In this document: positions 1-9,110 of the stretch, piece after piece
How the letters are laid out: each line of letters opens with the position of its first letter
Numbering within the stretch: position 1 is the stretch's first letter
Source of the DNA: Gaiellasilicea sp963850995
Lineage (GTDB): Bacteria > Actinomycetota > Thermoleophilia > Gaiellales > Gaiellaceae
Assembly: GCA_963850995.1 (NCBI GenBank)
Contig: CAWKNQ010000004.1
Coordinates: forward strand, 62,001-126,000
Length of the DNA stretch: 64,000 bases
Reading direction: 5' to 3'
Made by a program: the position numbers and the translations under genes
Notes under the pieces: model-generated
Told to the model about the DNA's origin: nothing
The model's database searches: none
The model's input: only the letters and a program-made list of their open reading frames with translations

Positions 1-417
1 AGCCGGAGTTCTACGCCGCGCTGCTGCGCGTCCTCGACGCTCACCGACGACTCCGGGTTCGCCCACCAGCACGACCCGGCCGCCTGGCCGGCGATGGCTG
101 CGCGGCTCGCCGACATCTTCGCGACGCGCACACGCGACGAGTGGGCCGCCGCCTTCGCCGGGCAAGGCGCCTGCGTGACCGCGGTCCTCGGACTCGGCGA
201 GGCCGCCGCACACCCACACAACGCCGCGCGCGGCACGTATACCGCCGACCCCGACGGCACCATCCAGCCCGGGGTGGCGCCGAGGTTCAGCGCAACGCAG
301 CCCCCACGACCCAGGCCGGCGCCGCGCATCGGGGCCCACACGGCCGAGATCCTCGCCGGGATCGGGCTCGACCCGACCGCCGTCGACGACCTCCGCCGCA
401 AGGGCGTCATCGGCTGA
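1..417 (+). CDS. CoA-transferase family III (CaiB/BaiF, racemase-like), C-terminal fragment
   Basis: This is the last 135 or so residues of a family III CoA-transferase or alpha-methylacyl-CoA racemase-type enzyme, which would move CoA between organic acids or epimerise acyl-CoAs. The stretch ATRTRDEWAAAF, the APRFSAT segment and the closing HTAEILAGIGL are typical of this family's C-terminus. The start lies outside the window. The reading frame breaks near base 39: bases 3-38 read PEFYAALLRVLD in one frame and the family sequence resumes as LTDDSGF one frame later, so one base appears to be extra. The substrate cannot be told from this fragment. Confidence 0.8.
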   Translation, partial: SRSSTPRCCASSTLTDDSGFAHQHDPAAWPAMAARLADIFATRTRDEWAAAFAGQGACVTAVLGLGEAAAHPHNAARGTYTADPDGTIQPGVAPRFSATQPPRPRPAPRIGAHTAEILAGIGLDPTAVDDLRRKGVIG

Positions 418-436
418 GCGGAGCGGCTCTGCCTGT

Positions 437-865
437 CTAGGTATTCGCGCTCGTCGCGGGCTCGAGCACGACGACCGGGATCCGGCGGTCGGTCTTCTGC
501 TGGTACTCGTCGTACGGCGGCCAGATCTGCGCCATCTGCCGCCACAGGCGCTCGCGCTCCCCGCCCTCGGCTGTGCGTGCGCGGGCGGGGAAGCGGTCCC
601 CCTTGATCTGGACGTGGACGTCGGGGTTTGCGCTCAGGTTCAGGTACCAGTGCGGGTGCGTCGGCCTGCCGCCCTGTGACGCGACGACCACGTAGCGGCC
701 GTCGTCCTCGCTGAAGATGAGCGGTCTGAGCCGCGACTCGCCGCTCTTGCGCCCGGTCGTCGTCAGGATCAGGATCGGCGCGTCGTTCCGCCAGCGGTAG
801 CCGATCTCGCCGTCGGTCTCGAGGTAGCGACGGACGTGCTCCCGGCCGAAGAGATACCCGCTCAT
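437..865 (-). CDS. Deazaflavin (F420)-dependent nitroreductase family protein
   Basis: A 142-residue protein of the DDN/Rv3547 split beta-barrel family, which binds the deazaflavin F420 or related flavins and reduces nitro compounds, quinones or similar acceptors. Family signatures are ILILTTTGRKSG near the start, followed by RPLIF, then YVVVASQGG and PHWYLNL, with the closing WPPYDEYQQKT block. The ATG at 865 is preferred because family homology begins there; the open frame continues upstream to 1129 but overlaps the divergent peptidase leader and reads as non-family sequence. The true substrate is unknown. It runs convergent to the CoA-transferase fragment with a 19-base gap. Confidence 0.85.
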   Translation of the reverse strand: MSGYLFGREHVRRYLETDGEIGYRWRNDAPILILTTTGRKSGESRLRPLIFSEDDGRYVVVASQGGRPTHPHWYLNLSANPDVHVQIKGDRFPARARTAEGGERERLWRQMAQIWPPYDEYQQKTDRRIPVVVLEPATSANT

Positions 866-1004
866 CCGTGGATCATCGACGGAATCCAGGTTGCCGAAAC
901 GCGATTTCGACGGCCGGGGCACAAGCGAGGAGCATTGGGTATTCTCCGCGCGCTTTGCCCGCGCCGTCGGGTCTTCGCAGCCGCCAAGGGTTAAGGAGAG
1001 TGAC

Positions 1005-2981
1005 ATGAGTAGACGTCGAGCAACGCTGCTCGCGACGGGAGCCGCTGCGGTGCTCTGGGTGCTCGTAGCCGCGCCGGCCGGGGCCGCCGCCCCGCCCAAC
1101 CCGGGCATCGTCGTCGAGAACGGAGTCACGCAACCGGTGTTCGGCTACGCAGACGCGATCCGCGAGCGTGTCTGGGTCGAGTCGACCTTCGACACCGATC
1201 TGGACGGCGTCAACGACCGGATCGCCTTGGACATCATGAGGCCGGCCGCGAGCGACCTCAGCCTCGAGGTGCCCGTGATCATGGACGCGAGCCCCTACTA
1301 CTCAACACTCGGCCGGGGCAACGAGTCGGAGCTCAAGAGCGACGCGGACGGCGACGGCCTGCTCGACCGCTGGCCGCTCTTCTACGACAACTACTTCGTG
1401 CCGCGCGGCTACGCGGTCGTCCTGCTCGACATGGTCGGAACGAGCAACTCGACGGGCTGCCCGGTGACAGGAGGGACACCCGACCACCTGAGCGCCGTCG
1501 TGGGTATCGACTGGCTGAACGGCCGGGCGAAGGGCTACGACAAGGACGGCAACGAGGTCGTCGCCGACTGGCACAACGGCCGGACGGGGATGATCGGGAA
1601 GTCGTACGACGGGACGCTCGCCAACGGCGCGGCCTCGACCGGCGTCGAGGGCCTCTCGACGATCGTCCCGATCTCGGCAATCTCGTCCTGGTACGACTAC
1701 ACGCGCTCGAACGGCGTTGTCACGCGCGGCAACAGCTATCCGTCCTTCCTCTCGAACACGGTCACGAACCCGGATCGCCGCGCCCACTGTGCCGCGGTTC
1801 GCGCGACCCTGGCCATGACCGACGGGGACGAGACCGGCGACTACACGCCGTTCTGGGCCGAGCGTGATTACAACCCTGACGCTGGGAACGTGCAGGCAAG
1901 CGTCTTCGTCGTGCACGGACTGCAGGACGACAACGTCATGCCCGACCACTTCTCCAAGTGGTGGGACGCGCTCCCGGCGAACGTGGCCAAGAAGCTCTGG
2001 CTCACCCGGACCGGTCACATCGACCCGTTCGACTTCCGCCGCGCAGACTGGGTCGCGACGGTGCACAGGTGGTTCGATCACGAGCTCCAGGGCGTGCGCA
2101 ACGACGTGCTCACCGAGCCCCAGGCCGACATCGAGTATGCGGCCGACGAATGGCTGACCTACAAGCGCTGGCCGGTCGACTCCCGCGAGGACGTCTCGCT
2201 GAAGCTCCTCGCCGACACTCAGACGACGGCCGGAGCCCTCACGTACGGGCCGCCGCCGACGCCGAACCTGCCGCGCGTGCACCAGACGATCACCGACACG
2301 CCGTCCCTGAACGAGACCACGGCGATCTCGAACCCGACGACGGTGACGGCGAACCGGCGGGTCTTCCTCTCGCCTCCACTCGAGGCTCCCGTTCACATCT
2401 CTGGCACGCCGGTGGTGCGGCTCCGTGCGTCCGTGAACGCGACCGACACGAACTTCGGCGCGGTGCTCGTCGACTACGGGCCGGCGACGCAGGTCTCGCG
2501 CACCGGCGACGGCGCCCGTACGCTCGCCACGGAGGACTGCTGGGGCGAGACGAGCGCGACCGACGAAGCCTGCTACCTCCAGGTCGAGAAGCGGCTCACA
2601 ACCGTCACCCAGTGGCGTGTCTCGAAGGGCATCCTCGACGCGCTGAACCGCAACTCCTATGCGGTCGCCGAGTTGCTGACCGCCGACCAGGAAGAGTCGT
2701 TCACCTTCCCGCTCCTGCCTCAGGACTACGTCTTCCCGGCCGGTCACAGGATCGGGCTCGTGCTCGTCGGGAGCTACTCGGGCTACAGCTCGCAGGCCGA
2801 CCAGAATCGCGCGACGATCAGCCTGAACGTGACCGAGACGCTCTTCGACCTGCCGGTCGTGGGAGGCAAGCAAGCGCTCGAGCGGGCCGGCCTCGAGAAG
2901 GTCACGCCCGCCGGCATCATCGAGACTCCGGCCGGCGAGCCAGTGAGTGAGGTGACAGAGAACGATCTGAGCGACGGCTGA
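1005..2981 (+). CDS. Secreted S15-family Xaa-Pro dipeptidyl-peptidase/acyl hydrolase
   Basis: A 658-residue exported alpha/beta hydrolase that probably cleaves X-Pro dipeptides from peptides outside the membrane. The ATG at 1005 follows AAGGAGAG by 4 bases, and the N-terminus is a signal peptide (basic RRR, then a hydrophobic run ending in an Ala-rich site). The catalytic triad is visible: Ser200 in GKSYDG, Asp308 in HGLQDDN and His338 in TGHIDPF. The C-terminal part from about residue 400 is the PepX_C jelly-roll, with YVFPAGHRIGLVL near the end. The length fits actinobacterial S15 enzymes. An alternative role as a different S15/CocE-type esterase cannot be excluded. Confidence 0.88.
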   Translation: MSRRRATLLATGAAAVLWVLVAAPAGAAAPPNPGIVVENGVTQPVFGYADAIRERVWVESTFDTDLDGVNDRIALDIMRPAASDLSLEVPVIMDASPYYSTLGRGNESELKSDADGDGLLDRWPLFYDNYFVPRGYAVVLLDMVGTSNSTGCPVTGGTPDHLSAVVGIDWLNGRAKGYDKDGNEVVADWHNGRTGMIGKSYDGTLANGAASTGVEGLSTIVPISAISSWYDYTRSNGVVTRGNSYPSFLSNTVTNPDRRAHCAAVRATLAMTDGDETGDYTPFWAERDYNPDAGNVQASVFVVHGLQDDNVMPDHFSKWWDALPANVAKKLWLTRTGHIDPFDFRRADWVATVHRWFDHELQGVRNDVLTEPQADIEYAADEWLTYKRWPVDSREDVSLKLLADTQTTAGALTYGPPPTPNLPRVHQTITDTPSLNETTAISNPTTVTANRRVFLSPPLEAPVHISGTPVVRLRASVNATDTNFGAVLVDYGPATQVSRTGDGARTLATEDCWGETSATDEACYLQVEKRLTTVTQWRVSKGILDALNRNSYAVAELLTADQEESFTFPLLPQDYVFPAGHRIGLVLVGSYSGYSSQADQNRATISLNVTETLFDLPVVGGKQALERAGLEKVTPAGIIETPAGEPVSEVTENDLSDG

Positions 2982-3000
2982 GAATCGTCTCAGCCGTCGC
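2971..3000. terminator. Bidirectional terminator hairpin between convergent genes
   Basis: Bases 2971-2983 and 2988-3000 form a perfect 13-bp inverted repeat around the 4-base loop ATCG. It spans the stop codons of the convergent S15 peptidase and the GFA gene. There is no U-tract, as is common in high-GC genomes. Confidence 0.7.
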
Positions 3001-3473
3001 CGCCCGCTGAAGCCCTGAGCGCGTCGAGGCGCTCGAGGCTGGCGGCCGGCCACAACGCCTTCGTGTCGTAGTAGACCGCGAACGCCGGCACCGAGTCGGG
3101 AAGCGTGACCCAGGGCAGCTTCGACCGGGTGAAGATGTGGACGTCGGGCGAGACCGACGCCGGGTCGTCGAGCGTCCCGGCACGAACGAAACGCACCTGG
3201 CGCAGCGTGTACTGGCTGAAGACCGCGACCTGGCAGCTCGGACACCGCCAGATCTTCTGCTTCTTGCCGCCGCTGCGAGGCACGGCGACCGGCTGCGGGT
3301 CGCCCGCCGAGGAGCTCCACTCGGTCAGCCTCGATCAGCAGGTTGATCACGAAGGCGCTCCCGGTCTGCCGCTGACAGTTCAGGCAGTGACAGCAATGCG
3401 TGAAGAGCGGATCGGACGTAAGCCGATAGCGAACCTCTCCACAGGCGCATCCCCCTTCACGTGCAGTGCTCAT
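2990..3473 (-). CDS. GFA-family (glutathione-dependent formaldehyde-activating-like) zinc protein, frame broken
   Basis: A protein of about 160 residues of the GFA/CENP-V fold, which holds zinc with clustered cysteines. Visible ligands are GCACGEV, then THCCHCLNC, and WRCPSCQ in the C-terminal half. The start ATG at 3473 overlaps the stop of the YcaQ-like gene by 4 bases (ATGA), suggesting translational coupling. The frame breaks near 3303-3305: the first half ends at VELLGG and the second continues as DPQPVAV in the next frame, with one extra G in a GGG run on the coding strand. The family's enzymatic role is unclear beyond the founding member, so no substrate is proposed. Confidence 0.8.
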
Positions 3474-4567
3474 GGTCTCCTCCTCGAGGACGCAAAGTCG
3501 ACTGAACCGAGGCCGAGCCACGAGGCCAGGTCCTCCAGCTCGGCCTGCACGGCCTTCGTCATCGGGCGCGTGAACTTCACGTCTTCGTGGATCGCGTGCA
3601 CCCGCAACACGGAGGCCTTGCGGTCGGCGGTGGCGTCGACCTTCCCGACCAGCCGGTCGTCGTGCAGTACCGGAAGGGCGAAATAGCCCCACCGGCGCTT
3701 GGCGGCGGGCTTGTACATCTCGAGGGCGTACTCGAAGTCGAACAGCTCCTCGGCGCGCACACGGTCGTGGACGAGCCGGTCGAACGGCGACAGCAGCGCC
3801 GTCCGGCCCTCGAAGTCCGCGTCGAGCGCGGCGGGATCGACGCGCCACTCTCCCTTCGTGCCCTCGACCACGGCCGGCTCTCCGGCCTCGCCGACGTGAA
3901 TGGGCTCCATCACCGCCCTCGCCTTCTGCCGCGCGATCCCGAGCGCCGCGAGCCGCCGCTCATTCTTGGCCCGCTCGGCTTCTTCGACCGACGGGACGAC
4001 GACGTCCGCCGGATACACCCGCTCCGGCAGGTCCCAGAGCCGTTCCCGCCCCACGCGCCCGGCTATCGCGACCTCGCCGCGCGCAATCAGGAACTCCAGC
4101 ATCTGGGTGACGTTGCGATTGTTCGACCACCCGGTCGACGCCCACGGCACCGCGCACGTGTCCGGGATGTCGCGTGAGCTCAGCGGGCCCGAGCCGCCGA
4201 GCAGGTCGAGGATTTCGCGCCGGAAGCGGTCGTTGTCGCGCAGCCAGGCACGGGAGCGCTCGTAGCTGGGCCGCTCGGCCGCGCCGGCGAGGTACAGGCC
4301 CAGGTCGCCGATCGGCCGGATCATCGCATCGAGCTCGAACAGCGTGCGGTCCTGCTCCAGAGCCTGCTGGAGCTGAGCGGGCTGGTACGCCGAGCCGAGG
4401 CGGCTCCAGACGACGAGGTCGGCGCTGGGCGCGATCGCCGCGGTCGGGTCGATCTGCAGCAGGGTCAGCCGCTGCACGACGTCGAGCAGCTCGGTCGGCC
4501 GGGGTGCATCGAGCAGCTGGGCGCGCACTGCGATCCGCCGGGCCTGCTCCTTGGTGAGCCGGTGCAC
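3470..4567 (-). CDS. YcaQ/AlkX-like winged-helix DNA glycosylase family protein
   Basis: A 365-residue member of the HTH_42 family, whose characterised relatives (YcaQ/AlkX) unhook interstrand crosslinks and excise alkylated bases. The opening LTKEQARRIAVRAQ and the LQIDPTAAIAPSADLV segment match the family's N-terminal region, while a middle winged-helix part (NVTQMLEFLIARGEVAIAGR) and the C-terminal LSPFDRLVHDRVRAEELFDF and GYFALPVLH blocks are also typical. The start is a GTG at 4567. It is the first gene of a two-gene unit with the GFA protein. I did not verify the catalytic QxR/QxD motif, so glycosylase activity is inferred from the family. Confidence 0.8.
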   Translation of the reverse strand: MHRLTKEQARRIAVRAQLLDAPRPTELLDVVQRLTLLQIDPTAAIAPSADLVVWSRLGSAYQPAQLQQALEQDRTLFELDAMIRPIGDLGLYLAGAAERPSYERSRAWLRDNDRFRREILDLLGGSGPLSSRDIPDTCAVPWASTGWSNNRNVTQMLEFLIARGEVAIAGRVGRERLWDLPERVYPADVVVPSVEEAERAKNERRLAALGIARQKARAVMEPIHVGEAGEPAVVEGTKGEWRVDPAALDADFEGRTALLSPFDRLVHDRVRAEELFDFEYALEMYKPAAKRRWGYFALPVLHDDRLVGKVDATADRKASVLRVHAIHEDVKFTRPMTKAVQAELEDLASWLGLGSVDFASSRRRP

Positions 4568-4649
4568 GGACAGGAGGCTACGCGACGGGATCGGTACGAG
4601 GCGCTACCCAAGCTGGCAAGCTGACCTCGCCCGGACTCCGGGATCCGAG

Positions 4650-4859
4650 ATGAGAAAAGACGTTCGCGAGTTCATCCGGCGGCTCGAGGCCGTGGGTCTC
4701 ACCGTCGAGTCGACGCCGGGGCACTACCGCGTCCTGCGCGACGGTAAGCCGCTCCGTAAAGCGAACGGGATGCCGTTCATGCTGCCGTTCTCTCCCGACA
4801 CGACCCGCTGGCGCAGAGCGGCGGTCGTGGAGCTGCGCAAGCTCGGCTTCGACCTGTAG
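4650..4859 (+). CDS. Small HicA-like protein (dsRBD-fold), orphan
   Basis: A 69-residue basic protein starting at ATG 4650. The pattern of an N-terminal helix (EFIRRLEAVGLTV), followed by a glycine-histidine segment TPGHYRVLRDG and a terminal helix RAAVVELRKLGFDL, resembles HicA-type mRNA interferases and similar small double-stranded-RNA-binding folds. No HicB-like antitoxin lies beside it: upstream is the divergent YcaQ-like gene and downstream is a convergent transporter. It may therefore be a solitary or housekeeping relative. The assignment rests on pattern only and is tentative. Confidence 0.55.
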   Translation: MRKDVREFIRRLEAVGLTVESTPGHYRVLRDGKPLRKANGMPFMLPFSPDTTRWRRAAVVELRKLGFDL

Positions 4860-4878
4860 CACTGCGCAGCCTGCGCAC

Positions 4879-4912
4879 GGTCACCCCTGGGCCAGAAGGC
4901 CCAGGGGTGACC
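4879..4912. terminator. Bidirectional terminator hairpin
   Basis: Bases 4879-4893 and 4898-4912 are a perfect 15-bp inverted repeat closed by the tetraloop AGAA. It lies exactly between the convergent HicA-like gene and the MMPL gene, so it can stop transcription from both sides. No U-tract is present. Confidence 0.85.
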
Positions 4913-4919
4913 ATCGCTT

Positions 4920-7121
4920 CTAGGCAGAGACAGGCGTCGCCTTCGTCTCACTCCGAGCGTCGGCTTCCGAGAGGTCGAAGCGAGGCAGCCACTGAAGCCA
5001 GCTGGGCAGGTACCAGTTCCAGTCTCCGAGCAGCTTCATCGTCGCCGGCAGAAGCACTCCGCGGACGATCGTCGCGTCGAGCAGGATCGCGGTCGCGAGC
5101 CCGACGCCGAACTGCTTGAACATCAGCATCGAGAGCGTTGCGAAGACGGCGAAGACACCGACCATGACGATCGCGGCGCTCGTCACGACACCGGCGGTCG
5201 ACTTGATCCCGTGTGCGACCGCCTCGTCGGTGCTCATGCCACGCTGGACCGCCTCGCGGATCCGGCTCAGGAGGAACACGTGGTAGTCCATCGAGAGCCC
5301 GAACAGGATCACGAAGAGCAGCAACGGGACCACCGGGTCGATCCCGGCCGTGGAGCTGAAGCCCAGGAGCTCCTTTCCGAACCCGTGCTGGAAGACCAGC
5401 ACGAGCACCCCATAGGCGGCCGCCACGGAAAGCAGGTTGAGCAGGATCGCCTTGGCCGCGATCACGGGTGACCGGAAGGCGAAGAGCATGAGTGCGAACG
5501 CGAAGACCAGCACGAACCCGACCACGAGCGGCAGCGTCGACGTCATCTCGTCGGAGCTGTCCTTCCACTGGGCGGTCGCGCCCGTGACGCCTGCTTCGGC
5601 GTCCGGGAGCGCGCCCACGGTCGTCGGCACGATCTCGTCGCGCAGAACGGACAGGGAGGCGTTCGAGGCGGCGTCGGTCCCCTTGCCGTCGATCGGCACG
5701 ACGATGTTCGCGACCGTTCCGGCCTCGTTGACGTCGACGGTGATCGGCTCGTGCATGCGGCCGCTCGCGAGCGCCCGCTGACGGAGCCGCTCGATCGCGG
5801 CCTGCATCTCCGGGGTGGTCACGTTCTCCGCCTTGACGACCACGTTGGCCGGCAGGGCCGAGCCCGGGAAGGCCTGCTGCATCCGGTTGTACGTCTGCAC
5901 CGCGGGGAGCTTCTGCGGGAACGTGTCGGGGCCCGTCTTCACCATGCGGAGCTGGAGGGCTGGAATGGCGAGCGCCACCAACAGGCCGCCGGCGAGGACA
6001 ACCGAGAGCAGCGGCCGACGCAGGACGCCGTTGACGATCGCACCCCAGATCCGGCCCTCGCCGTCATCGCGGCGCAGGCGGCCGACGAGCGGGATCCGGA
6101 CGCGGTCGACGTTGTCGCCAAGCCTCGACAGCAACGCGGGTAGCACGGTCAGCGAGCCGAGCATCGCGATCGCGACCACTCCGATCGTGGCGATCGCGAA
6201 CGACTCGAACGTGGGGTCGCCGGTCAGGAACATGCCGGCCATCGCCGTGATCACGGTGAGGCCGGAGATGAGGACCGAGCGGCCGGACGTCGCTGCGGCG
6301 GCCTCGAGCGCCGCCCGTTCACTGCGTCCTGCGGCCCGCTCCTCGCGCTCGCGCTTCAAGTAGAAGAGCGAGTAATCGACGCCGACCGCGAGTCCGATTA
6401 GCAGCACGATCGCACTTGCCTCGTTCGCCATCGGCACGACGTGGCTGAGGCCGCCGACGAGGCCGAAGGTCGCAAAGACCGCGGTCAGGGCGAGCAACAG
6501 CGGGATCCCTGCGGCGACGAGAGCGCCGAAGGCGATCACGAGGATGATCAGCGTGATCGGGAGCGAGAGGAGGCCGGCCTTGCCGAGGTCTTCCGCGAAC
6601 GCCGTCTCGATCGCCTTGACCGCGCTGGCGTCTCCGAACGCGCCGATGAAGAGCTGCGGGTGAGCCTTCTGAGCGGCGTCGACCTGGGCGAGAACCGGGT
6701 CGATCTTCGTCGCCGCCTCGTCGGCCGCGCCCCGAATCTCGAACTCGACCAGCGCCGACCGCCCGTCGCGGGAGATCTGGCCCGTGCGGACGTTCTGAAC
6801 TGCGGCGAGCTTGGAGACTCGGGACACGACGTCTCCGACCGCTGCCGTGAAGGCGGGATCGGTCGTCTTGAGGGAGCGGCTCTGGATGAGAACGCTCTCG
6901 CCGGCGGGTCGCTTGAAGCCCGCGTCGAGGATCCTGTCCATCCGACCGGATTCGCGCGGCCCGGCCGTGTTCGGGTCGATCGACTTCGTGCCGGCCGCAC
7001 CGAGCCCGAATGCGACGACGACGAACGCGAGCCAGCCGAACGTCGCCGTCTTCCAGTGGTCGGCGCTCCAGCGACCCATCCGGGCCGCGAGGTTGAGATG
7101 GGGGTGCGTTGTGCGGGCCAT
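4920..7121 (-). CDS. MMPL/RND-family membrane exporter
   Basis: A 733-residue proton-driven exporter of the MMPL family, whose members move lipids or drugs across the inner membrane. It has an N-terminal transmembrane helix, a large periplasmic loop, and two clusters of helices. Each cluster carries the family's Asp-Tyr signature: GLAVGVDYSLFYLKRE in the first and GLSMDYHVFLLSRI in the second. Two ATGs are possible (7127 and 7121); 7121 is preferred because AGGAGG then lies 7 bases upstream, whereas it almost touches the first ATG. It is divergent from the histidine kinase at 7282, so it may be controlled by that system. The substrate is unknown. Confidence 0.9.
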   Translation of the reverse strand: MARTTHPHLNLAARMGRWSADHWKTATFGWLAFVVVAFGLGAAGTKSIDPNTAGPRESGRMDRILDAGFKRPAGESVLIQSRSLKTTDPAFTAAVGDVVSRVSKLAAVQNVRTGQISRDGRSALVEFEIRGAADEAATKIDPVLAQVDAAQKAHPQLFIGAFGDASAVKAIETAFAEDLGKAGLLSLPITLIILVIAFGALVAAGIPLLLALTAVFATFGLVGGLSHVVPMANEASAIVLLIGLAVGVDYSLFYLKREREERAAGRSERAALEAAAATSGRSVLISGLTVITAMAGMFLTGDPTFESFAIATIGVVAIAMLGSLTVLPALLSRLGDNVDRVRIPLVGRLRRDDGEGRIWGAIVNGVLRRPLLSVVLAGGLLVALAIPALQLRMVKTGPDTFPQKLPAVQTYNRMQQAFPGSALPANVVVKAENVTTPEMQAAIERLRQRALASGRMHEPITVDVNEAGTVANIVVPIDGKGTDAASNASLSVLRDEIVPTTVGALPDAEAGVTGATAQWKDSSDEMTSTLPLVVGFVLVFAFALMLFAFRSPVIAAKAILLNLLSVAAAYGVLVLVFQHGFGKELLGFSSTAGIDPVVPLLLFVILFGLSMDYHVFLLSRIREAVQRGMSTDEAVAHGIKSTAGVVTSAAIVMVGVFAVFATLSMLMFKQFGVGLATAILLDATIVRGVLLPATMKLLGDWNWYLPSWLQWLPRFDLSEADARSETKATPVSA

Positions 7122-7230
7122 GCTCATTCCTCCTTGGCTTGATGACGCTTGCCGCCGACGCTAGGAGGGAGGCGCCGCGACGTCGTCGGAGCCAAGTCCG
7201 ATTCGAGCTCCAACCTGCAGCTGATTCCGG

Positions 7231-7248
7231 CTCCTACTCGGGTAGGAG
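7231..7248. promoter_or_regulatory. Inverted repeat in the divergent MMPL/histidine-kinase promoter region
   Basis: CTCCTAC and GTAGGAG form a perfect 7-bp inverted repeat separated by TCGG. It lies in the 160-base gap between the MMPL gene and the divergent two-component system. A dimeric LuxR-type response regulator could bind such a site, so autoregulation is plausible but not shown. Confidence 0.4.
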
Positions 7249-7281
7249 GCGGGGCTCGAGCACCTGCAGTACGTTCACCGC

Positions 7282-8448
7282 GTGAATCGGGTCAGCTCGT
7301 TCGCGCGCCGGTACTGGGTCGACGCGGTGATCGTCATCGCGGCGATCGGCGGCATGCTGGACGTTGCTCTGAGGGGCGACCCTGTGCGGGCGCCGCTCAC
7401 GACTCATTGGGTCGTCGTTCCGGCGATCGGGCTCGTCGTCCTGCCCCTGCTCTTCCGGCGGCGCTTCCCGTTCGCCGCGCCGGCGTCGGTCTGGCTCGTG
7501 GCTGCCGCGACCTCGTTCGTCGACGGACGACTGATCGTGTTCGCCGTCGGTGCGTCAGCCGCCGGCCTGGCCGCCGCGTTCCTGCTCGGCAACCTCCGCG
7601 ACCGGCGTCAGGCGCGCATCGGCCTCGCAATCGTGCTGGCCGCGACGGCGATCATCATCTACAACGATCCCGTCCACTCCCCGGGCGACTTCATCTTCGC
7701 GCCGATCCTGTTCTCGATCGGCTGGCTCGCCGGCTACGCGCTGAGGGAGCGGGCAGAGCAGGCCAAGCAGGCAGAAGAGCGGGCAGCCATCGCGGAGCTG
7801 CAGCGCGAGGCGGCCGCCCGCATCGCCGTCGCCGAGGAACGCGCGCGCATCGCACGGGAGCTCCACGACGTCGTCGCGCACGCCGTCAGCGTGATGACGC
7901 TCCAGGTCGGGGCCGTCCGGCACAAGCTCCCGCCGACGCTCGAAGAGGACAAGGATGCGCTTCGGCGCGTCGAGCAGGCGGGCCGTGAAGCGCTCGCCGA
8001 GATGCGCCGCCTCCTCGGGGCTATGCGCCGCGACGGCGACGGCGTCGACCTCGCGCCGCAACCGGGCCTAGACAGGCTCGACGCGTTGGTGGAGGACGTC
8101 GGCCGCGCCGGGCTTCCAGTCCGGCTGCACGTCGAAGGTGACCCCTTCCCCCTCCCGCGCGCCATCGACCTCTCTGCCTATCGAATCGTGCAGGAAGGAC
8201 TGACCAACGCGCTGAAGCACGCGCATGCCGGCCAGGCAGATGTGACCGTCCACTACGGGCCCGACGAGGTGCAGATCGAGATCCGCGACGACGGCCAAGG
8301 CGCCGCAACCACCGACGGCCTCGGCCACGGGCTCGTGGGCATGCGCGAGCGCGTGAAGATCTACGGCGGCGAGATGACTACGGGAATCGCGACCGGCGGC
8401 GGCTTCGTTCTCAACGCACGCCTCCCAGTGCGCGGAGACCGGACATGA
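7282..8448 (+). CDS. NarL-family sensor histidine kinase
   Basis: A 388-residue membrane-bound sensor kinase starting at GTG 7282. The N-terminal 150 residues contain four to five hydrophobic helices with little extracytoplasmic sequence, so the signal may be sensed in the membrane. A short coiled coil rich in Glu, Ala and Gln leads to the HisKA_3 dimerisation box ERARIARELHDVVAH, with His195 as the predicted phosphorylation site. The ATPase domain follows with the N-box YRIVQEGLTNALKHA, EIRDDGQG and GHGLVGMRERV. The stop overlaps the start of the response regulator by 4 bases, so the two are translated together. Confidence 0.92.
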   Translation: MNRVSSFARRYWVDAVIVIAAIGGMLDVALRGDPVRAPLTTHWVVVPAIGLVVLPLLFRRRFPFAAPASVWLVAAATSFVDGRLIVFAVGASAAGLAAAFLLGNLRDRRQARIGLAIVLAATAIIIYNDPVHSPGDFIFAPILFSIGWLAGYALRERAEQAKQAEERAAIAELQREAAARIAVAEERARIARELHDVVAHAVSVMTLQVGAVRHKLPPTLEEDKDALRRVEQAGREALAEMRRLLGAMRRDGDGVDLAPQPGLDRLDALVEDVGRAGLPVRLHVEGDPFPLPRAIDLSAYRIVQEGLTNALKHAHAGQADVTVHYGPDEVQIEIRDDGQGAATTDGLGHGLVGMRERVKIYGGEMTTGIATGGGFVLNARLPVRGDRT

Positions 8449-9110
8449 GCATTCGCGTCCTCGTCGCCGACGACCAGTCGATGGTCCGCGCCGGCTTCCG
8501 CATGCTGCTCTCGGGCGAGCAGGACATCGAGGTCGTGGCCGAGGCGAGCAACGGGCTCGAGGCGGTCGACAAGGCGGCCCGCTTCCACCCGACCGTCGTC
8601 CTGATGGACATCCGCATGCCCGAGCTCGACGGGCTCGAGGCGACCCGGCGGATCCTGGCTGCCGACGACGGCCCGCGGATCCTGATCCTCACCACGTTCG
8701 ACCTCGACGAATACGTCTACGACGCGCTCGCAGCCGGTGCGAGCGGCTTCGTCCTCAAAGACGACCCTCCGGAGCAGCTGATCGCCGCGGTCCGCACGGT
8801 TGCAGCAGGAGACGCGCTCCTCTCCCCCACGATCACGAAGCGCGTGATCAAGCAGTTCACGCGCATCCCGCGCCCCAAGCCCCCAAGAGCGTTCGACGAC
8901 CTGACCACGCGTGAACAAGAGGTGTTTCGCCTGATCGCCAACGGCCTCTCGAACACGGAGATCGCACAGGAGCTCTACATCAGCGACACCACCGTCAAGA
9001 CACACATCACACACATCCTCCAGAAGCTCGACCTGCGCGACCGCGTCCAAGCGGTCGTCCTCGCCTACCAGACGGGACTGTTCGAGGCGAACGCGCCGCG
9101 GCCGGAATAG
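8445..9110 (+). CDS. NarL/LuxR-family response regulator
   Basis: A 221-residue partner of the upstream kinase. The receiver domain has the acidic pocket VLVADDQ, the phospho-acceptor Asp55 in LMDIRMPELDG and the conserved Lys in GFVLKDDPPE. The LuxR-type helix-turn-helix is at about 150-210 (LTTREQEVFRLIANGLSNTE and SDTTVKTHI). Homologues with this architecture often control neighbouring ABC exporters in actinobacteria. Here a DrrAB-type exporter begins 201 bases downstream and an MMPL exporter lies divergently upstream, so both are candidate targets. Confidence 0.92.
   Translation: MSIRVLVADDQSMVRAGFRMLLSGEQDIEVVAEASNGLEAVDKAARFHPTVVLMDIRMPELDGLEATRRILAADDGPRILILTTFDLDEYVYDALAAGASGFVLKDDPPEQLIAAVRTVAAGDALLSPTITKRVIKQFTRIPRPKPPRAFDDLTTREQEVFRLIANGLSNTEIAQELYISDTTVKTHITHILQKLDLRDRVQAVVLAYQTGLFEANAPRPE

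Noticed and set aside
1302..3848. 848-residue open frame on the minus strand
   Set aside because: It is antisense to the clear S15 peptidase and is rich in Arg/Pro shadow coding; only its last part near 3300-3473 is real (GFA N-terminus).
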